41,648 bases of DNA from Fen-1308 sp035319125 (GTDB lineage Bacteria; Nitrospirota; Thermodesulfovibrionia; Thermodesulfovibrionales; Dissulfurispiraceae): positions 1-41,648 of the forward strand of contig DATHDG010000002.1 in assembly GCA_035319125.1 (NCBI GenBank), in the 5' to 3' direction. The notes beneath the pieces were generated by a model that did no database searches, was not told the origin of the DNA, and was given only the letters and a program-made list of their open reading frames with translations. The position numbers were made by a program, and so were the translations under genes. The stretch's first letter is position 1. Each line of letters begins with the position of its first letter. Positions 8,233 to 17,470 of the stretch are shown here, piece after piece.

Positions 8233-9072
8233 TCACTTCATTCTTTCCATCAGGGCAGCTTTCATAACCCCGACAGGAGGTACGATGCCGGTCCATATTT
8301 CAAAGGCAATTACACCTTGCCAAAGCAGCATACCCAGTCCGTGCATAGTTTTGCAGCCTTTATCTGCTGCCGCGCGTAACATTGGGGTATCCTTGTATAT
8401 AAGATCGCATACGACCTGATCACTGCCAATCAATGCAACGTCTATTGGAGAAGGATCGCCCGCCTTCAAGCCAAGTGGAGTCGCGTTTATGATTATATCC
8501 ATGCTGCTGATAAATGGTTTGTTATATATAGTCGTACTATCTACCAGTATTGCATTCTGCCGCACAGCATAAAGATGACCGGCCAAAACTTCAGCTTTGG
8601 GAATATCAATATCGTACAGGTGAACTTTCCCGGCCGACTTGCAAAGATAAAAACCTATTGCCCGTGCTGCTCCGCCTGTGCCTATGATAAGCACTTTCTT
8701 GCCCTCAACTGTAATACCGGCTTCGTCAAGCGACTTCATAAAGCCTCTGCCGTCCGTGTTATAACCGATAAGCTGACCGTCTCGATTCTGAATGGTGTTC
8801 ACAGCTCCAATGAACCTGGCCTCCTCATCCACTTCGTCCAGAAAAGATATGACTCTTTCCTTATGAGGCACGGTTATGTTCACTCCCTTAAGTGACAGTG
8901 CTCGAATCCCCTTTACAGCATCTTCCAGCAGATCAGGGTGAACAGGATAGGTAACATAACAGTATTCAAGTCCAAGAGCTTCGAATGCAGCATTATGCAT
9001 GTAAGGTGACAGGCTATGCTCGACCGGATATCCGAAAAGTCCCACTATTTTTGTTTTTCCGCTTATATTCAT
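8233..9072 (-). CDS. aroE: Shikimate dehydrogenase (NADP+)
   Basis: This 279-residue enzyme reduces 3-dehydroshikimate to shikimate in the chorismate pathway. The substrate-binding part contains GYPVEHSLSPYMHNAAF and the catalytic-lysine motif NITVPHKE. A Rossmann half follows with the nucleotide loop GTGGAARAIG and later NATPLGL. The length is normal. It starts 17 bp after the radical-SAM gene and belongs to the same run. No other aromatic-pathway gene is nearby. Confidence 0.96.
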   Translation of the reverse strand: MNISGKTKIVGLFGYPVEHSLSPYMHNAAFEALGLEYCYVTYPVHPDLLEDAVKGIRALSLKGVNITVPHKERVISFLDEVDEEARFIGAVNTIQNRDGQLIGYNTDGRGFMKSLDEAGITVEGKKVLIIGTGGAARAIGFYLCKSAGKVHLYDIDIPKAEVLAGHLYAVRQNAILVDSTTIYNKPFISSMDIIINATPLGLKAGDPSPIDVALIGSDQVVCDLIYKDTPMLRAAADKGCKTMHGLGMLLWQGVIAFEIWTGIVPPVGVMKAALMERMK

Positions 9073-9089
9073 TATTGACCCCTCAATAT

Positions 9090-10391
9090 CTATTTCTTTG
9101 CTCCTGCCATAGCCTCCAGAAGTCCGCCAGGCGTTGATTCTATGATCATGGCTTTGATTCCCAATATATCCTCGATATCATTTTTAGACACATCATCGAG
9201 AAAGACTTCAAGCCCTTCCCGCATTACAATGTCGGGAATAAGCAGAACAGAGTCTGCCTGTATCCGCCCGGAAAGAGCTCCCATCACGTCGCGCCCGGTG
9301 AGCAGACCTGCGACGGTCACCATAGGACCGAAATATCTATTTTCTACAGCTACCACTTCCAGCGGGAAACCCCGCCGTCCAAGTCTTTCTGCAAATCTAG
9401 CCATATACGGATAGAACGATGTGCCGGTAAAAGTTATGAATTTTGGAGTTAGCGGCTGCGCCGGGACGGGTATTTTAAGACGCCTTGCCTGGCTTAAAAA
9501 TCGAGGCACAAGCCCAACGCCATTTTCAATCTGCGGCAGATCATCATATTCAGCGAGCGGCGGACATTCTATTTCTGCTCTGATATACAGTTCGTCTGCA
9601 GCAAAAACAATATGCTCGCCATGCTTTCTCTTAAAGCGGGTCTGAAACCTGCGAATTATTTCCAAGGCGTTAATAGCGTCATTTTTCCCCACAGGTGTCA
9701 TCATCTTTTTCCGGTGAGCTGTAAGTCCAACAGGGACTACAGCTATCGACTGCACATATGGGTGCAGTTTGTACAGATCATTGATCGTGCGGGCAAGCAC
9801 AACTCCGTCATTGTATCCTGGGCAAAGCACTATCTGAGTGTGCATCCGGATATTGTTCTCAGCGAAGAACCTGAGGTCTTTGATTATTTCTCCCGCCTTG
9901 TCATTGCCGAGCATAGCACCTCTGATCTCAGAGTCTGTAGAATGAACTGAAATATATAAAGGACTCAGGCGCTGCTCGACAATCCGCTTCCGCTCCTGGT
10001 CAGTGAGACTGCTGAGTGTTATGTAATTACCATATAGAAAAGACATCCGATAATCTTCATCCTTGACATAAAGCGTTTTCCTCAGTCCTTTGGGAAGCTG
10101 TGAAACAAAGCAGAATATACACCGGTTGTTGCATTTCTTTATTTTGAAAGGTTTTAGTATTATTCCAAGTTCTGATGCGTTTCCTGAAAGCTCGATGGGA
10201 AAATGTAAAGTCTTGTCTCCTCGACCCACCAGCAAATCAAGTCCCGGTTCGTTGCCAAAATACATAAGATCTATGCTGTCTCTGACTCTGTTGCCATTAA
10301 TGGCTATCAGACGATCTCCTGCCAGAAGTCCGGCCTGTGCCGCAGCATGCCCGGGCAGCAACTCTTCTATCTCAACGCCGTTATTTTTCAC
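9090..10391 (-). CDS. PDZ-radical SAM-DUF512 protein
   Basis: This 433-residue protein has three parts: a PDZ-like domain (about 1-65, with LPGHAAAQAGLLAGDRLIAING), a radical-SAM motif CNNRCIFC (cysteines 87, 91 and 94) that should hold a 4Fe-4S cluster, and a DUF512 C-terminal domain. The family is conserved in cyanobacteria, clostridia and other anaerobes; its reaction is unknown to me. It overlaps pgsA by 11 bp and precedes aroE, inside a housekeeping run. Family assignment is firm; function is not. Confidence 0.9.
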   Translation of the reverse strand: MKNNGVEIEELLPGHAAAQAGLLAGDRLIAINGNRVRDSIDLMYFGNEPGLDLLVGRGDKTLHFPIELSGNASELGIILKPFKIKKCNNRCIFCFVSQLPKGLRKTLYVKDEDYRMSFLYGNYITLSSLTDQERKRIVEQRLSPLYISVHSTDSEIRGAMLGNDKAGEIIKDLRFFAENNIRMHTQIVLCPGYNDGVVLARTINDLYKLHPYVQSIAVVPVGLTAHRKKMMTPVGKNDAINALEIIRRFQTRFKRKHGEHIVFAADELYIRAEIECPPLAEYDDLPQIENGVGLVPRFLSQARRLKIPVPAQPLTPKFITFTGTSFYPYMARFAERLGRRGFPLEVVAVENRYFGPMVTVAGLLTGRDVMGALSGRIQADSVLLIPDIVMREGLEVFLDDVSKNDIEDILGIKAMIIESTPGGLLEAMAGAKK

Positions 10392-10932
10392 TGTATGTCA
10401 ATCCGCGAAACACATACTGAAAGCCGGAAGCAATTGTAAGTGCCGCCACAATCAGCATTGCAGTCAGGGGAGCCTCATCTGGGAGACTGGGCAGGTTGAT
10501 CGCCAGAAGGATGTATGCGATTAAAAGAAGCTGCGATGCAATTGCAGCCTTGCCGGTTATCGTCGGCGCAACGCCTGTCGTATGAGATGTAAGATAAAGC
10601 AGGAGCCATCCGAGGGTCACGATAAGATCACGGCTGATTACCGTTATAGTCAACCACGTCGGCACCCAGCCGTAGACTGAAAAAAGGATGAAGGAAGTTA
10701 GCAGAAGGAACTTGTCTGCGAGCGGGTCCAGGAATGCACCCAGACTTGTCTTCTGATTCGTCATCCGGGCAAGCAGTCCATCGAGCAAATCGCTAATTCC
10801 CGCAAAAGCAAACAGTGCCAAAGCATAATCGTACTTTTGATATATAAGGGCTGTAACAAACACAGGTATAACTACAATCCTCATCAATGTGATAACATTG
10901 GGCAAGCTTATGAATTGTGATTTGAGAGTCAT
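10381..10932 (-). CDS. pgsA: CDP-diacylglycerol-glycerol-3-phosphate 3-phosphatidyltransferase
   Basis: This 183-residue multi-pass membrane enzyme makes phosphatidylglycerophosphate, the precursor of phosphatidylglycerol. The complete CDP-alcohol phosphotransferase signature is present: D51-G52-x2-A55-R56-x8-G65-x3-D69-x3-D73. About five hydrophobic segments follow. The N-terminus SLPNVITLMRIVVIPVFV is typical of PgsA. It overlaps the TPR gene by one base and the radical-SAM gene by 11 bases. Confidence 0.94.
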   Translation of the reverse strand: MTLKSQFISLPNVITLMRIVVIPVFVTALIYQKYDYALALFAFAGISDLLDGLLARMTNQKTSLGAFLDPLADKFLLLTSFILFSVYGWVPTWLTITVISRDLIVTLGWLLLYLTSHTTGVAPTITGKAAIASQLLLIAYILLAINLPSLPDEAPLTAMLIVAALTIASGFQYVFRGLTYSEK

Positions 10933-12038
10933 TAAGGTATGTTGAAGGGTGCGGTGCTTAACTTCGGATCGATGCCAATTTTCTTATAACACGTAACGGT
11001 TGCAGCGGCAACACCGCTGCTAAAAGGATGTGATGAATTCAAAAGCAGTAATTTCGAATGACACTCTTCCAGCCTAAACTTATGTTTCCTGGAACTGTCC
11101 AGCGCAGACTGTATCAGTTTTCGGGCGAGCTTACGATCACCCTTGATCCATGCAGCCTCTCCATCCGCCAGATCGCAATAAACTATGCCCCTGGGATCCT
11201 TTGTTTTCTTAAAATTCTTGCGGGCGGAAGCAATGCAATTTGCCGCCTTATCCAGATCGCCCTTCATCTTGTAAACACAGGCAAGGCTCCATAATGTATA
11301 TGAAAAGCTTACGATGTCACCGATTTTACTATATAAATCAGTCGCTTTCTTGAAGTGCAGCAATGCTCCGGCAAAATCGCCTGACATGCGATGAGCGTTG
11401 CCAATGCCGCAATGAGTATAAGCCATACCAAAAATATCTTTCTGCGCCCGGAACATTTCGTTGGCCCGCTGGTAATACTTATTGGAATCGGCAAATTTGC
11501 CTGCTATTCGGTGTGCGCCTCCAAGGCCTGCAAAACAGTATGCGATGCCTGAATCATATTTGACTGATGAAAATACTTTCCTTGCCTCTTTGAATGCATT
11601 TATGGCTGCTGGTATTTTCCCTGCAACTCTGAGCGAACCAGCTTCAGCCCACAGCGCGAATGCGAGGCCTTTCTTGTCATCAGCCCTTGTATAAACCTGC
11701 CGCGCCCTGCCGATAAGACGCATAGCTTTCTGCCACATTCCTACAGCCCTGTATGAAAGCCCCAGGCCTACCATTGCATCGGCAGCCGTAAGATCGTTGC
11801 ATAATCCCTCGCATATCTCGAGCGACTCGGTATAGAACTCTATGGCAGTATCGAAATCACCCATAATTCTGCTTACGTCTGCAACAGCCATCGTTGCATC
11901 AAGAAGTCCTCCCGGGTCATTTCGCCTCTTTGCGAGCAAGCACGCATCTTTAAAGACAGCGAGAGCTTCCCGGTATTTCGACTTCAGCCTCAAGGACTCG
12001 GCCTTTTCAATTTTCTCGTAAATTCTTTCGTCCATCAT
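10932..12038 (-). CDS. Tetratricopeptide-repeat protein of unknown role
   Basis: This 368-residue protein consists of about eight tandem TPR units. Recurring patterns are A-x-x-x-G-L-G-x-x-Y/H-R, as in AMVGLGLSYRAVGMWQKAM, CFAGLGGAHRIAGKFADSN and THCGIGNAHRMSGDFAGAL. No signal peptide, membrane segment or catalytic domain is visible, so it is probably a soluble scaffold. It overlaps rpe by 4 bp and pgsA by 1 bp, so it is translated with core metabolic genes, but neither neighbour predicts its partner. Confidence 0.85.
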   Translation of the reverse strand: MMDERIYEKIEKAESLRLKSKYREALAVFKDACLLAKRRNDPGGLLDATMAVADVSRIMGDFDTAIEFYTESLEICEGLCNDLTAADAMVGLGLSYRAVGMWQKAMRLIGRARQVYTRADDKKGLAFALWAEAGSLRVAGKIPAAINAFKEARKVFSSVKYDSGIAYCFAGLGGAHRIAGKFADSNKYYQRANEMFRAQKDIFGMAYTHCGIGNAHRMSGDFAGALLHFKKATDLYSKIGDIVSFSYTLWSLACVYKMKGDLDKAANCIASARKNFKKTKDPRGIVYCDLADGEAAWIKGDRKLARKLIQSALDSSRKHKFRLEECHSKLLLLNSSHPFSSGVAAATVTCYKKIGIDPKLSTAPFNIP

Positions 12039-12691
12039 CCTGCCAGCTTCCCTTTCAGACCTTTCATAAAATCAGCGTAGTTGTCAGACCCGAAGAATGC
12101 CGATCCCATTACTAATATGTCGGCTCCTGCTGCAGCTATTTCAGCCGCATTGTCGATTTTCACTCCTCCGTCAACTTCGATAAGCACGGGAAGGTTCTGT
12201 TCCTTTATAGTGTTGCTTAGTGTCCTTATTTTATTTAATACAGAAGAAATGAATTTCTGGCCGCCAAAGCCTGGATTGACAGACATCAAAAGGACCAGAT
12301 CTATATCTGTCAAAATATACTCCAAATGGCACAGTGGTGTTGCGGGATTCAGAGATACCCCTGCCTTTATGCCCTTTTCCTTGACATGTTGCACAGAACG
12401 ATGAAGGTGTACGGTAGCCTCAGCGTGAACCGTAATAAAATCTGCACCTGCAGATGCAAAGTCATGAGAGTATTGGTCCGGTTCAGATATCATCAGGTGA
12501 ACATCAATCGGCAGTTTAGTTATTTTTCTTATGCCTTCAACAAACATCGGGCCAATTGTGATGTTAGGAACAAAATGTCCGTCCATCACGTCTACATGAA
12601 CAAGGTCCGCACCAGCAGCCTCGGCCGCCTGTATTTCTTCAGCAAGCCGCATGAAATCGGCAGATAATATAGACGGTGCTATGCGGGTCAC
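12035..12691 (-). CDS. rpe: Ribulose-phosphate 3-epimerase
   Basis: This 218-residue TIM-barrel enzyme interconverts ribulose 5-phosphate and xylulose 5-phosphate in the pentose phosphate pathway. It carries the N-terminal APSILSADF, the metal-site motif VDVMDGHFVPNITIGP, HLMISEP, the phosphate-contact loop MSVNPGFGGQKFI and the late VDGGV. All key segments are intact. It overlaps both neighbours by 4 bp, so it sits in a translationally coupled chain between the PASTA and TPR genes. Confidence 0.97.
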   Translation of the reverse strand: MTRIAPSILSADFMRLAEEIQAAEAAGADLVHVDVMDGHFVPNITIGPMFVEGIRKITKLPIDVHLMISEPDQYSHDFASAGADFITVHAEATVHLHRSVQHVKEKGIKAGVSLNPATPLCHLEYILTDIDLVLLMSVNPGFGGQKFISSVLNKIRTLSNTIKEQNLPVLIEVDGGVKIDNAAEIAAAGADILVMGSAFFGSDNYADFMKGLKGKLAG

Positions 12692-13203
12692 TTTCTATCC
12701 TCCTCTAGACTGCCCAGGCTGACAATCACACGAAAATTTTCTCCACCTTTTTCGTCGCTTTCAGGTCTCTGGGCTATGATTATATTCTTGTCAATGTCTG
12801 AGTGTACGTTGATAACTTTCGATATACGTATAGATCTGCCGGCCAGAACAGCTTCTGCTTCTTCGAGCTTCATTCCGACAACGTCCGGCACATACTGAAC
12901 TCTTGGACCCCTGCTCACGACAACCTTTATCCCCCGGCCCTCCTTTACCTTGCTGGTCGCCGGAATGTCCTGCCTCATAATCGCCCCTGCAGGCACGTCA
13001 GAGTCATAGTCCTCGGCAGCTCCGAGCAAGTGCAGTCCGGTTCTCTGAAGCAGATTGACAGCTTCAGCTACACTTTTATTCTTCAGGTCCGGCACTTCAA
13101 CTGTATTGCTCATGCTCAAAATCTTGAACATGAGATGACCGGCAATCATGCCCACAATGAAGAGGATTCCAATATAAAGCGGGATCTTTATAAATCTGCT
13201 CAT
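12688..13203 (-). CDS. Membrane-anchored protein with two PASTA domains
   Basis: This 171-residue protein has one N-terminal membrane helix (about 7-27, PLYIGILFIVGMIAGHLMF). Two PASTA domains follow outside the cytoplasm, about 34-100 (VEVPDLKNKSVAEAVNLL) and 103-165 (VQYVPDVVGMKLEEAEAVL). PASTA domains bind peptidoglycan or muropeptides in PknB kinases and PBP2x. No kinase or transpeptidase domain is present, so this is a stand-alone form. It overlaps rsmB and rpe by 4 bp each. A cell-wall sensing or anchoring role is inference. Confidence 0.88.
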   Translation of the reverse strand: MSRFIKIPLYIGILFIVGMIAGHLMFKILSMSNTVEVPDLKNKSVAEAVNLLQRTGLHLLGAAEDYDSDVPAGAIMRQDIPATSKVKEGRGIKVVVSRGPRVQYVPDVVGMKLEEAEAVLAGRSIRISKVINVHSDIDKNIIIAQRPESDEKGGENFRVIVSLGSLEEDRK

Positions 13204-14549
13204 CTATTCCTCTTGAGTTTCACTGCAAAAAAGCCATCCATAGCATAGCCTGGGGTATCAGCATATGGCCAGGTGCGGTAATAAAGATGACCAGAACCAT
13301 TAAAGCAGGCAAATCCCTCAATCAATGGACATGCCTCTTGTATGATACTAAAATTTGTATTGGACTGTAAAAAAGATTTGATCACTGCTTCGCCTTCCTC
13401 CGGCTCTGTGGAGCACACGGAATATACCATGACTCCGCCAGGTTTTAACAGAGAGGCCGCACTCTTGAGCAGGCTGCCCTGAATAGCTCCGAACCTTGCG
13501 AGGGCTTGATCGTCATGGCGATATTTCACATCGGGATTTCTCCTTATAACACCGGTGGATGAGCAAGGTGCATCAACAAGAATCTTGTCGAACAGTCCGC
13601 GGATAGCAGCCTTCCTAATATCTGCTCGAATTACTTTAATCGACCTAAGTCGCAGCCTTGAAATGTTTTCTGTAAGTTTGGCGATTCTTGTCGGATCAAT
13701 CTCCACAGCCACCACTTCGCCCCTGTCTTTCATTAAAGATGCCATGTGTGTCGTTTTACCGCCGGGGGCAGCACATGCATCAAGCACCCTGTCACCGACA
13801 AGAGGCTCTAATAAATATGTTATTAACTGGGCTGCCTCATCCTGAATCATATAGGTCGCTCTATCAAGCGGGATTTTACCTGGGGCTATGTCCTTAAGTA
13901 TAATTCCAGCCGGCGAAAATAAGGTCTTCCTGGCAGCCACACCACGATCAAGGAGTTCTTGCAATGCCATTTCACGGTCACCGATGATCCTAAGTGTCAG
14001 GGGTGGGATTTCGTTATTTGCGCACGCAAGTCTACGCGCATTGTCCGGACCCAATCTCTCTATCCAACGTCTTATAAGCCACGCCGGATGGGAAGTTGTT
14101 AAGGAAATATAATTTAGGGCATCTGTTGAATCAGGTTGCCCTATGTAATTTCGCTGTCTGAGAAAGCTTCTTAGTACAGCATTTACCAGGCCGGCTCTTC
14201 CTTTCCGCCCCTGTGTCTTCTCAATGTCGACCGCCTCGCTTACAGCTGCCCATTCCGGCACTCGCATAAAGCACAATTGATAAACGGCCGTCCGCAGATT
14301 ATTGATTGTATAAGAGTGCAAGGATGATGGTTTATCAAGAAATCTTCCGAGCATCCAGTCGAGATAGTCCCTGTATCTCGTTACGCCATAAACGATCTCC
14401 ATGACAAAAGACCGGTCACGCTCGTCAAGCCCGACAGAGATGGATTCAAGAGCATCCTTCGGCTTGACCGCCTCTTTGTTATCGAATGGCAAGATCCGGG
14501 TAAGTGCACCGACTGCCAACGACCTTATGGACGTTTTGCAGTTCTTCAA
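13200..14549 (-). CDS. rsmB: 16S rRNA (cytosine-967-C5)-methyltransferase
   Basis: This 449-residue protein has an N-terminal NusB-like RNA-binding domain (about 1-140) and a C-terminal SAM-dependent methyltransferase. The SAM loop is DACAAPGGKTTHMA, the catalytic-cysteine motif is VDAPCSSTGVIRRNPD, and a second conserved motif is VYSVCSTEPEE. It modifies C967 of 16S rRNA. It begins directly after the DUF116 gene (no gap) and overlaps the PASTA gene by 4 bp. The fmt-rsmB association is widespread. Confidence 0.95.
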   Translation of the reverse strand: MKNCKTSIRSLAVGALTRILPFDNKEAVKPKDALESISVGLDERDRSFVMEIVYGVTRYRDYLDWMLGRFLDKPSSLHSYTINNLRTAVYQLCFMRVPEWAAVSEAVDIEKTQGRKGRAGLVNAVLRSFLRQRNYIGQPDSTDALNYISLTTSHPAWLIRRWIERLGPDNARRLACANNEIPPLTLRIIGDREMALQELLDRGVAARKTLFSPAGIILKDIAPGKIPLDRATYMIQDEAAQLITYLLEPLVGDRVLDACAAPGGKTTHMASLMKDRGEVVAVEIDPTRIAKLTENISRLRLRSIKVIRADIRKAAIRGLFDKILVDAPCSSTGVIRRNPDVKYRHDDQALARFGAIQGSLLKSAASLLKPGGVMVYSVCSTEPEEGEAVIKSFLQSNTNFSIIQEACPLIEGFACFNGSGHLYYRTWPYADTPGYAMDGFFAVKLKRNR

Positions 14550-15074
14550 CTATCCTGAACCTGCAAAAAAAGAAATGGCTTCCCGTACCTTGACAAGATC
14601 TACTCGTGTATTTACACATGGGCCAAAAGGCCTCTCATTGAGAATTCCAATAACCGGCAATGGATACGTATCTACTAATCCGCTGCTAAGATCTCTCTCA
14701 CAGGCTACAGCGACAATAGCCTCCGGCTTGGCTTCCTTTACAATGCGCCGTGCTATGGTGCCGCCAGTAGCGACAAAAAGCCGCAGCCTGTTTTCTTCGG
14801 ATATGCTTATGAGATCCTTGATTTCACACTTACCACATCTTTTGCAGTTGTCGATATTATGTGTTATTCGCACATCGCATTCAGTCGTCTGAAGACAATG
14901 AGGCAAAAGCAGCAGCAAGGTTTTTGCCTTATAGTTGCCGGCTCTTACCAGGCGATTATTTAACTTGACAACGGCAATCTGGAAGCCCTCTTTCCTGCCT
15001 TTCAAAAAAGCCCCTGCAAGCATCATGGACGGATAAAGGACCTTGAGTACTATACCTCTAAGAAAATTTTTCAT
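14550..15074 (-). CDS. DUF116 family cysteine-containing protein
   Basis: This 174-residue protein matches the DUF116 family. A hydrophobic N-terminal stretch is followed by LLLLPHCLQTTECDVRI and a cluster NCKRCGKCEI, four cysteines that could bind a metal or Fe-S cluster. Later come FVATGGTIARRIVKE and AVACERDLSSG. The family has no established function and usually lies beside fmt and rsmB, as here. It overlaps fmt by 17 bp and abuts rsmB. A role in translation initiation or methionine chemistry would be a guess from context only. Confidence 0.85.
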   Translation of the reverse strand: MKNFLRGIVLKVLYPSMMLAGAFLKGRKEGFQIAVVKLNNRLVRAGNYKAKTLLLLLPHCLQTTECDVRITHNIDNCKRCGKCEIKDLISISEENRLRLFVATGGTIARRIVKEAKPEAIVAVACERDLSSGLVDTYPLPVIGILNERPFGPCVNTRVDLVKVREAISFFAGSG

Positions 15075-15981
15075 CGCGCTCTCTTAATTTACGACCTGCC
15101 AGAAAAGCGGCTGCCGGCATAACTTTCTTGCCCTCGGGTTGAATCTCTTCCACCTTCAAGAGACCTTCAGATGTCCCAACCAGGAGTACTCCACCCGAAG
15201 CCTTTTCAATCCTTCCAGGAACACCACTTCCAATTACGGCTATAGCCCTTATTATTTTTATCCGTTCCTGTCCCAGCATGCACACTGCTGAAGGCCATGG
15301 ATTCATGCCGCGAACAAAGAAAGATAACTCTTCTGCACTTCTGTTCCAGTCAATCCTTCCGTCCTTTTTCTTCAGAGGTGGTGCATAGCTCGGCTCCCCT
15401 TCTTGAGGAGTCGGCAAAACGTCTCCCTTTCTGACTCCCCGTATGGTCTCAAGCAGCGTCTTGGCGCCCAATCCAGCCAATTTAACAAAAAGTGCGGCAG
15501 AGGTGTCATCCTCACCTATATCTACGGTCGATTTTAATAGAATGTCCCCTGTATCGAGACCTTCATCCATTAGCATGGTCGTAACTCCAGTAATCCGCTC
15601 GCCTTTAAGTAATGCCCATTGAATTGGTGCTGCCCCGCGGAATTTTGGCAATAAAGATGCATGTACATTGACGCACCCCCTAAACGGCAGGTCAAGTATA
15701 TCTTTGGGTAATATTTTGCCGTAGGCTACAACTATTATAAATTCGGGAGAAAGTGCTGCAAGCCTGCCATAGAATTCAGAATTGCGTATGTTTTCAGGCT
15801 GCTCGATGCGCAAAGAGTGTTTCAGAGCCAGTTCTTTCACTGGTGGTGCTGAGAGCTGATGTCCCCTGCCCTTCACCCTGTCGGGTTGAGTTACCACAAG
15901 TTCTATTTGTTCATCGGCTTCTATAAGCGCCTGAAGGGATGGTACCGCAAAATCAGGAGTGCCGAAAAAGACAATTGCCAC
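15058..15981 (-). CDS. fmt: Methionyl-tRNA formyltransferase
   Basis: This 307-residue enzyme formylates initiator Met-tRNA using 10-formyl-tetrahydrofolate. The N-terminal catalytic domain carries FFGTPDFAVPSL, the active-site pattern NVHASLLPKFRGAAPIQWA and MLMDEGLDTGDIL. A C-terminal OB-like domain follows. It lies 25 bp after def, the deformylase that removes the same formyl group, the classical def-fmt pairing. Length is standard. Confidence 0.97.
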   Translation of the reverse strand: MAIVFFGTPDFAVPSLQALIEADEQIELVVTQPDRVKGRGHQLSAPPVKELALKHSLRIEQPENIRNSEFYGRLAALSPEFIIVVAYGKILPKDILDLPFRGCVNVHASLLPKFRGAAPIQWALLKGERITGVTTMLMDEGLDTGDILLKSTVDIGEDDTSAALFVKLAGLGAKTLLETIRGVRKGDVLPTPQEGEPSYAPPLKKKDGRIDWNRSAEELSFFVRGMNPWPSAVCMLGQERIKIIRAIAVIGSGVPGRIEKASGGVLLVGTSEGLLKVEEIQPEGKKVMPAAAFLAGRKLRERDEKFS

Positions 15982-16006
15982 AAGAACCTCTTTTGTAGCT
16001 GCAAGG

Positions 16007-16528
16007 TCAGGCCTTTGCCTGTGATTCCTTGAGGGCTTTTAGATATCTTTTCTTATAAAATTCACGTTTGATGGCGCTAATGCGATCGAGGATGAGCACG
16101 CCATCGAGATGATCTATTTCGTGCTGGAGCGCTCTGGCAAGCAACCCGTCAGCGCTGACTTCAACATCATTGCCATCTCTGTCGAGACCGCGCACAACTA
16201 TGCGCTCTGCCCTCTTTAAAGTTGCGATATACTGCGGTACGCTAAGACAGCCTTCCTCTGACTCCATAAGACCTTCAGCCAGCACGATTTCCGGATTAAC
16301 CAATACTATCAGACCGGAGTCCCCGCCTTCGCGGCCGCCCAGATCTATAACTATCACCCGTTTGCCGACTCCGACCTGCGGTGCTGCTAATCCTATCCCT
16401 TCTGCAGCATACATAGTTTCAACCATGCTGTCGATAAGGCCGGGAAGGTCGCGATCGCCCTTTGAAACCTGAGCCGCTTTGTTCTTGAGCACAGCCTCAG
16501 GATATCTCCTTATTTCTAATATCGGCAT
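16007..16528 (-). CDS. def: Peptide deformylase
   Basis: This 173-residue metalloenzyme removes the N-formyl group from new proteins. The three class motifs are complete: GIGLAAPQ (residues 44-51), EGCLS (92-96, metal ligand C94) and HEIDH (136-140, ligands H136 and H140 with catalytic E137). The start MPILEIRRYP is the usual one. No Shine-Dalgarno sequence precedes the ATG, and an extended -10 lies only 5 nt upstream, so the mRNA may be leaderless. It is the first gene of the long housekeeping run. Confidence 0.97.
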   Translation of the reverse strand: MPILEIRRYPEAVLKNKAAQVSKGDRDLPGLIDSMVETMYAAEGIGLAAPQVGVGKRVIVIDLGGREGGDSGLIVLVNPEIVLAEGLMESEEGCLSVPQYIATLKRAERIVVRGLDRDGNDVEVSADGLLARALQHEIDHLDGVLILDRISAIKREFYKKRYLKALKESQAKA

Positions 16529-16533
16529 TGTTA

Positions 16534-16542
16534 ATTATAACA
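16534..16542 (-). promoter_or_regulatory. Extended -10 promoter element of the def operon
   Basis: The minus strand reads TGTTATAAT (TG-n-TATAAT), a perfect extended -10, ending 5 nt before the def ATG at 16528. With normal spacing, transcription would start at or next to the A of the ATG. No good -35 is visible, which extended -10 promoters tolerate. The rest of the 171-bp gap to the response-regulator gene shows no other clear element; a weak TTGCAA/TAGAGT pair for the plus strand lies near 16600. Confidence 0.5.
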
Positions 16543-16699
16543 TACGCACACTGGTTCATTAGTGCCATACAAACGTCGGACCATACAACCATTATCCGTT
16601 GCAATATTACAAAAAAGATAGTAGAGTAAATCAGCAAATACTTCAGATGCAAAGCATTTAATAGACCGCTCAACGGTTAGATTTGAAAGGGAATTCAGC

Positions 16700-17332
16700 T
16701 TGATAAAGGTGCTGTTTGTAGAAGATCATGCTATCGTCCGCGAGGGGTTGAAACAGATACTTGCAGACACAACTGATATTATAGTTTCTGATGAGTCCGG
16801 CGATGGTGATGACGCTATAGAAAAAGCTCGGACAGGGAATTTCGACATAGCAGTGCTGGACATATCGATGCCTGGCCGCAGCGGCATAGATGTACTAAAA
16901 GAATTGAAGTCCATAAGGCCCTCCTTGCCGGTGCTCATCTTAAGCATGTATCCGGAGGAGCTCTATGCAGTACGCGCCTTCAAGTGCGGCGCCTCTGGAT
17001 ACCTTTCAAAAGAAAGCGCACCAACTGAATTGATCACGGCAATAAGAAAGGTATCAGGCGGAGGAAAATATGTCAGTCCTACCCTTGCAGAAAACCTTAT
17101 CGTCAATCTGGGCGACGACAATGGCAGGCCCATTCATGAAAGACTGTCTGAAAGGGAATATCAGGTTCTTTGCATGATCGCCGGCGGCAAGTCAGGCAAA
17201 GAGATCGCCGGCGAGCTTAATCTCAGCGCCAAGACCGTCAGTACCTACAGAGCAAGAATCCTTGAGAAAATGTCCATGCGTTCGAATGCCGAATTGACCC
17301 ACTACGCCCTGCAAAACGGCATCTCTTCCTAA
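16700..17332 (+). CDS. NarL/FixJ-family response regulator
   Basis: This 210-residue two-domain regulator has a receiver domain (about 1-120) with acidic residues E8-D9, phosphoacceptor D54 (AVLDISMPG) and the later K in GYLSKES. A LuxR-type helix-turn-helix follows (about 145-205: LSEREYQVLCMIAGGKSGKEIA, then LSAKTVSTYRARILEKM). The start is a TTG preceded by AAAGGGA at good spacing. No histidine kinase lies nearby, so it is an orphan here. Target genes are unknown; bfr, 138 bp downstream, has its own promoter candidate. Confidence 0.93.
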   Translation: MIKVLFVEDHAIVREGLKQILADTTDIIVSDESGDGDDAIEKARTGNFDIAVLDISMPGRSGIDVLKELKSIRPSLPVLILSMYPEELYAVRAFKCGASGYLSKESAPTELITAIRKVSGGGKYVSPTLAENLIVNLGDDNGRPIHERLSEREYQVLCMIAGGKSGKEIAGELNLSAKTVSTYRARILEKMSMRSNAELTHYALQNGISS

Positions 17333-17351
17333 TTTTTTGTTTCCGGCACTG

Positions 17352-17380
17352 TTGACAAACGCCATCCTGAGCGTTAAAGT
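17352..17380 (+). promoter_or_regulatory. Candidate sigma70 promoter of bfr
   Basis: TTGACA (17352-17357) is followed after 17 nt by TAAAGT (17375-17380, 4 of 6 to consensus). The spacer contains a small inverted repeat AACGC-8 nt-GCGTT that could be an operator or the end of the upstream transcript. The predicted leader to the bfr ATG is about 85 nt, and the ribosome site is AAAGGAGG. Confidence 0.45.
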
Positions 17381-17470
17381 TTATATGCATGATATTGTGG
17401 CCGGCGATAAACGAGCCAGTATATGTCATAAATACCATAACTATCCGTCAATATCTAAAGGAGGCTGTAA

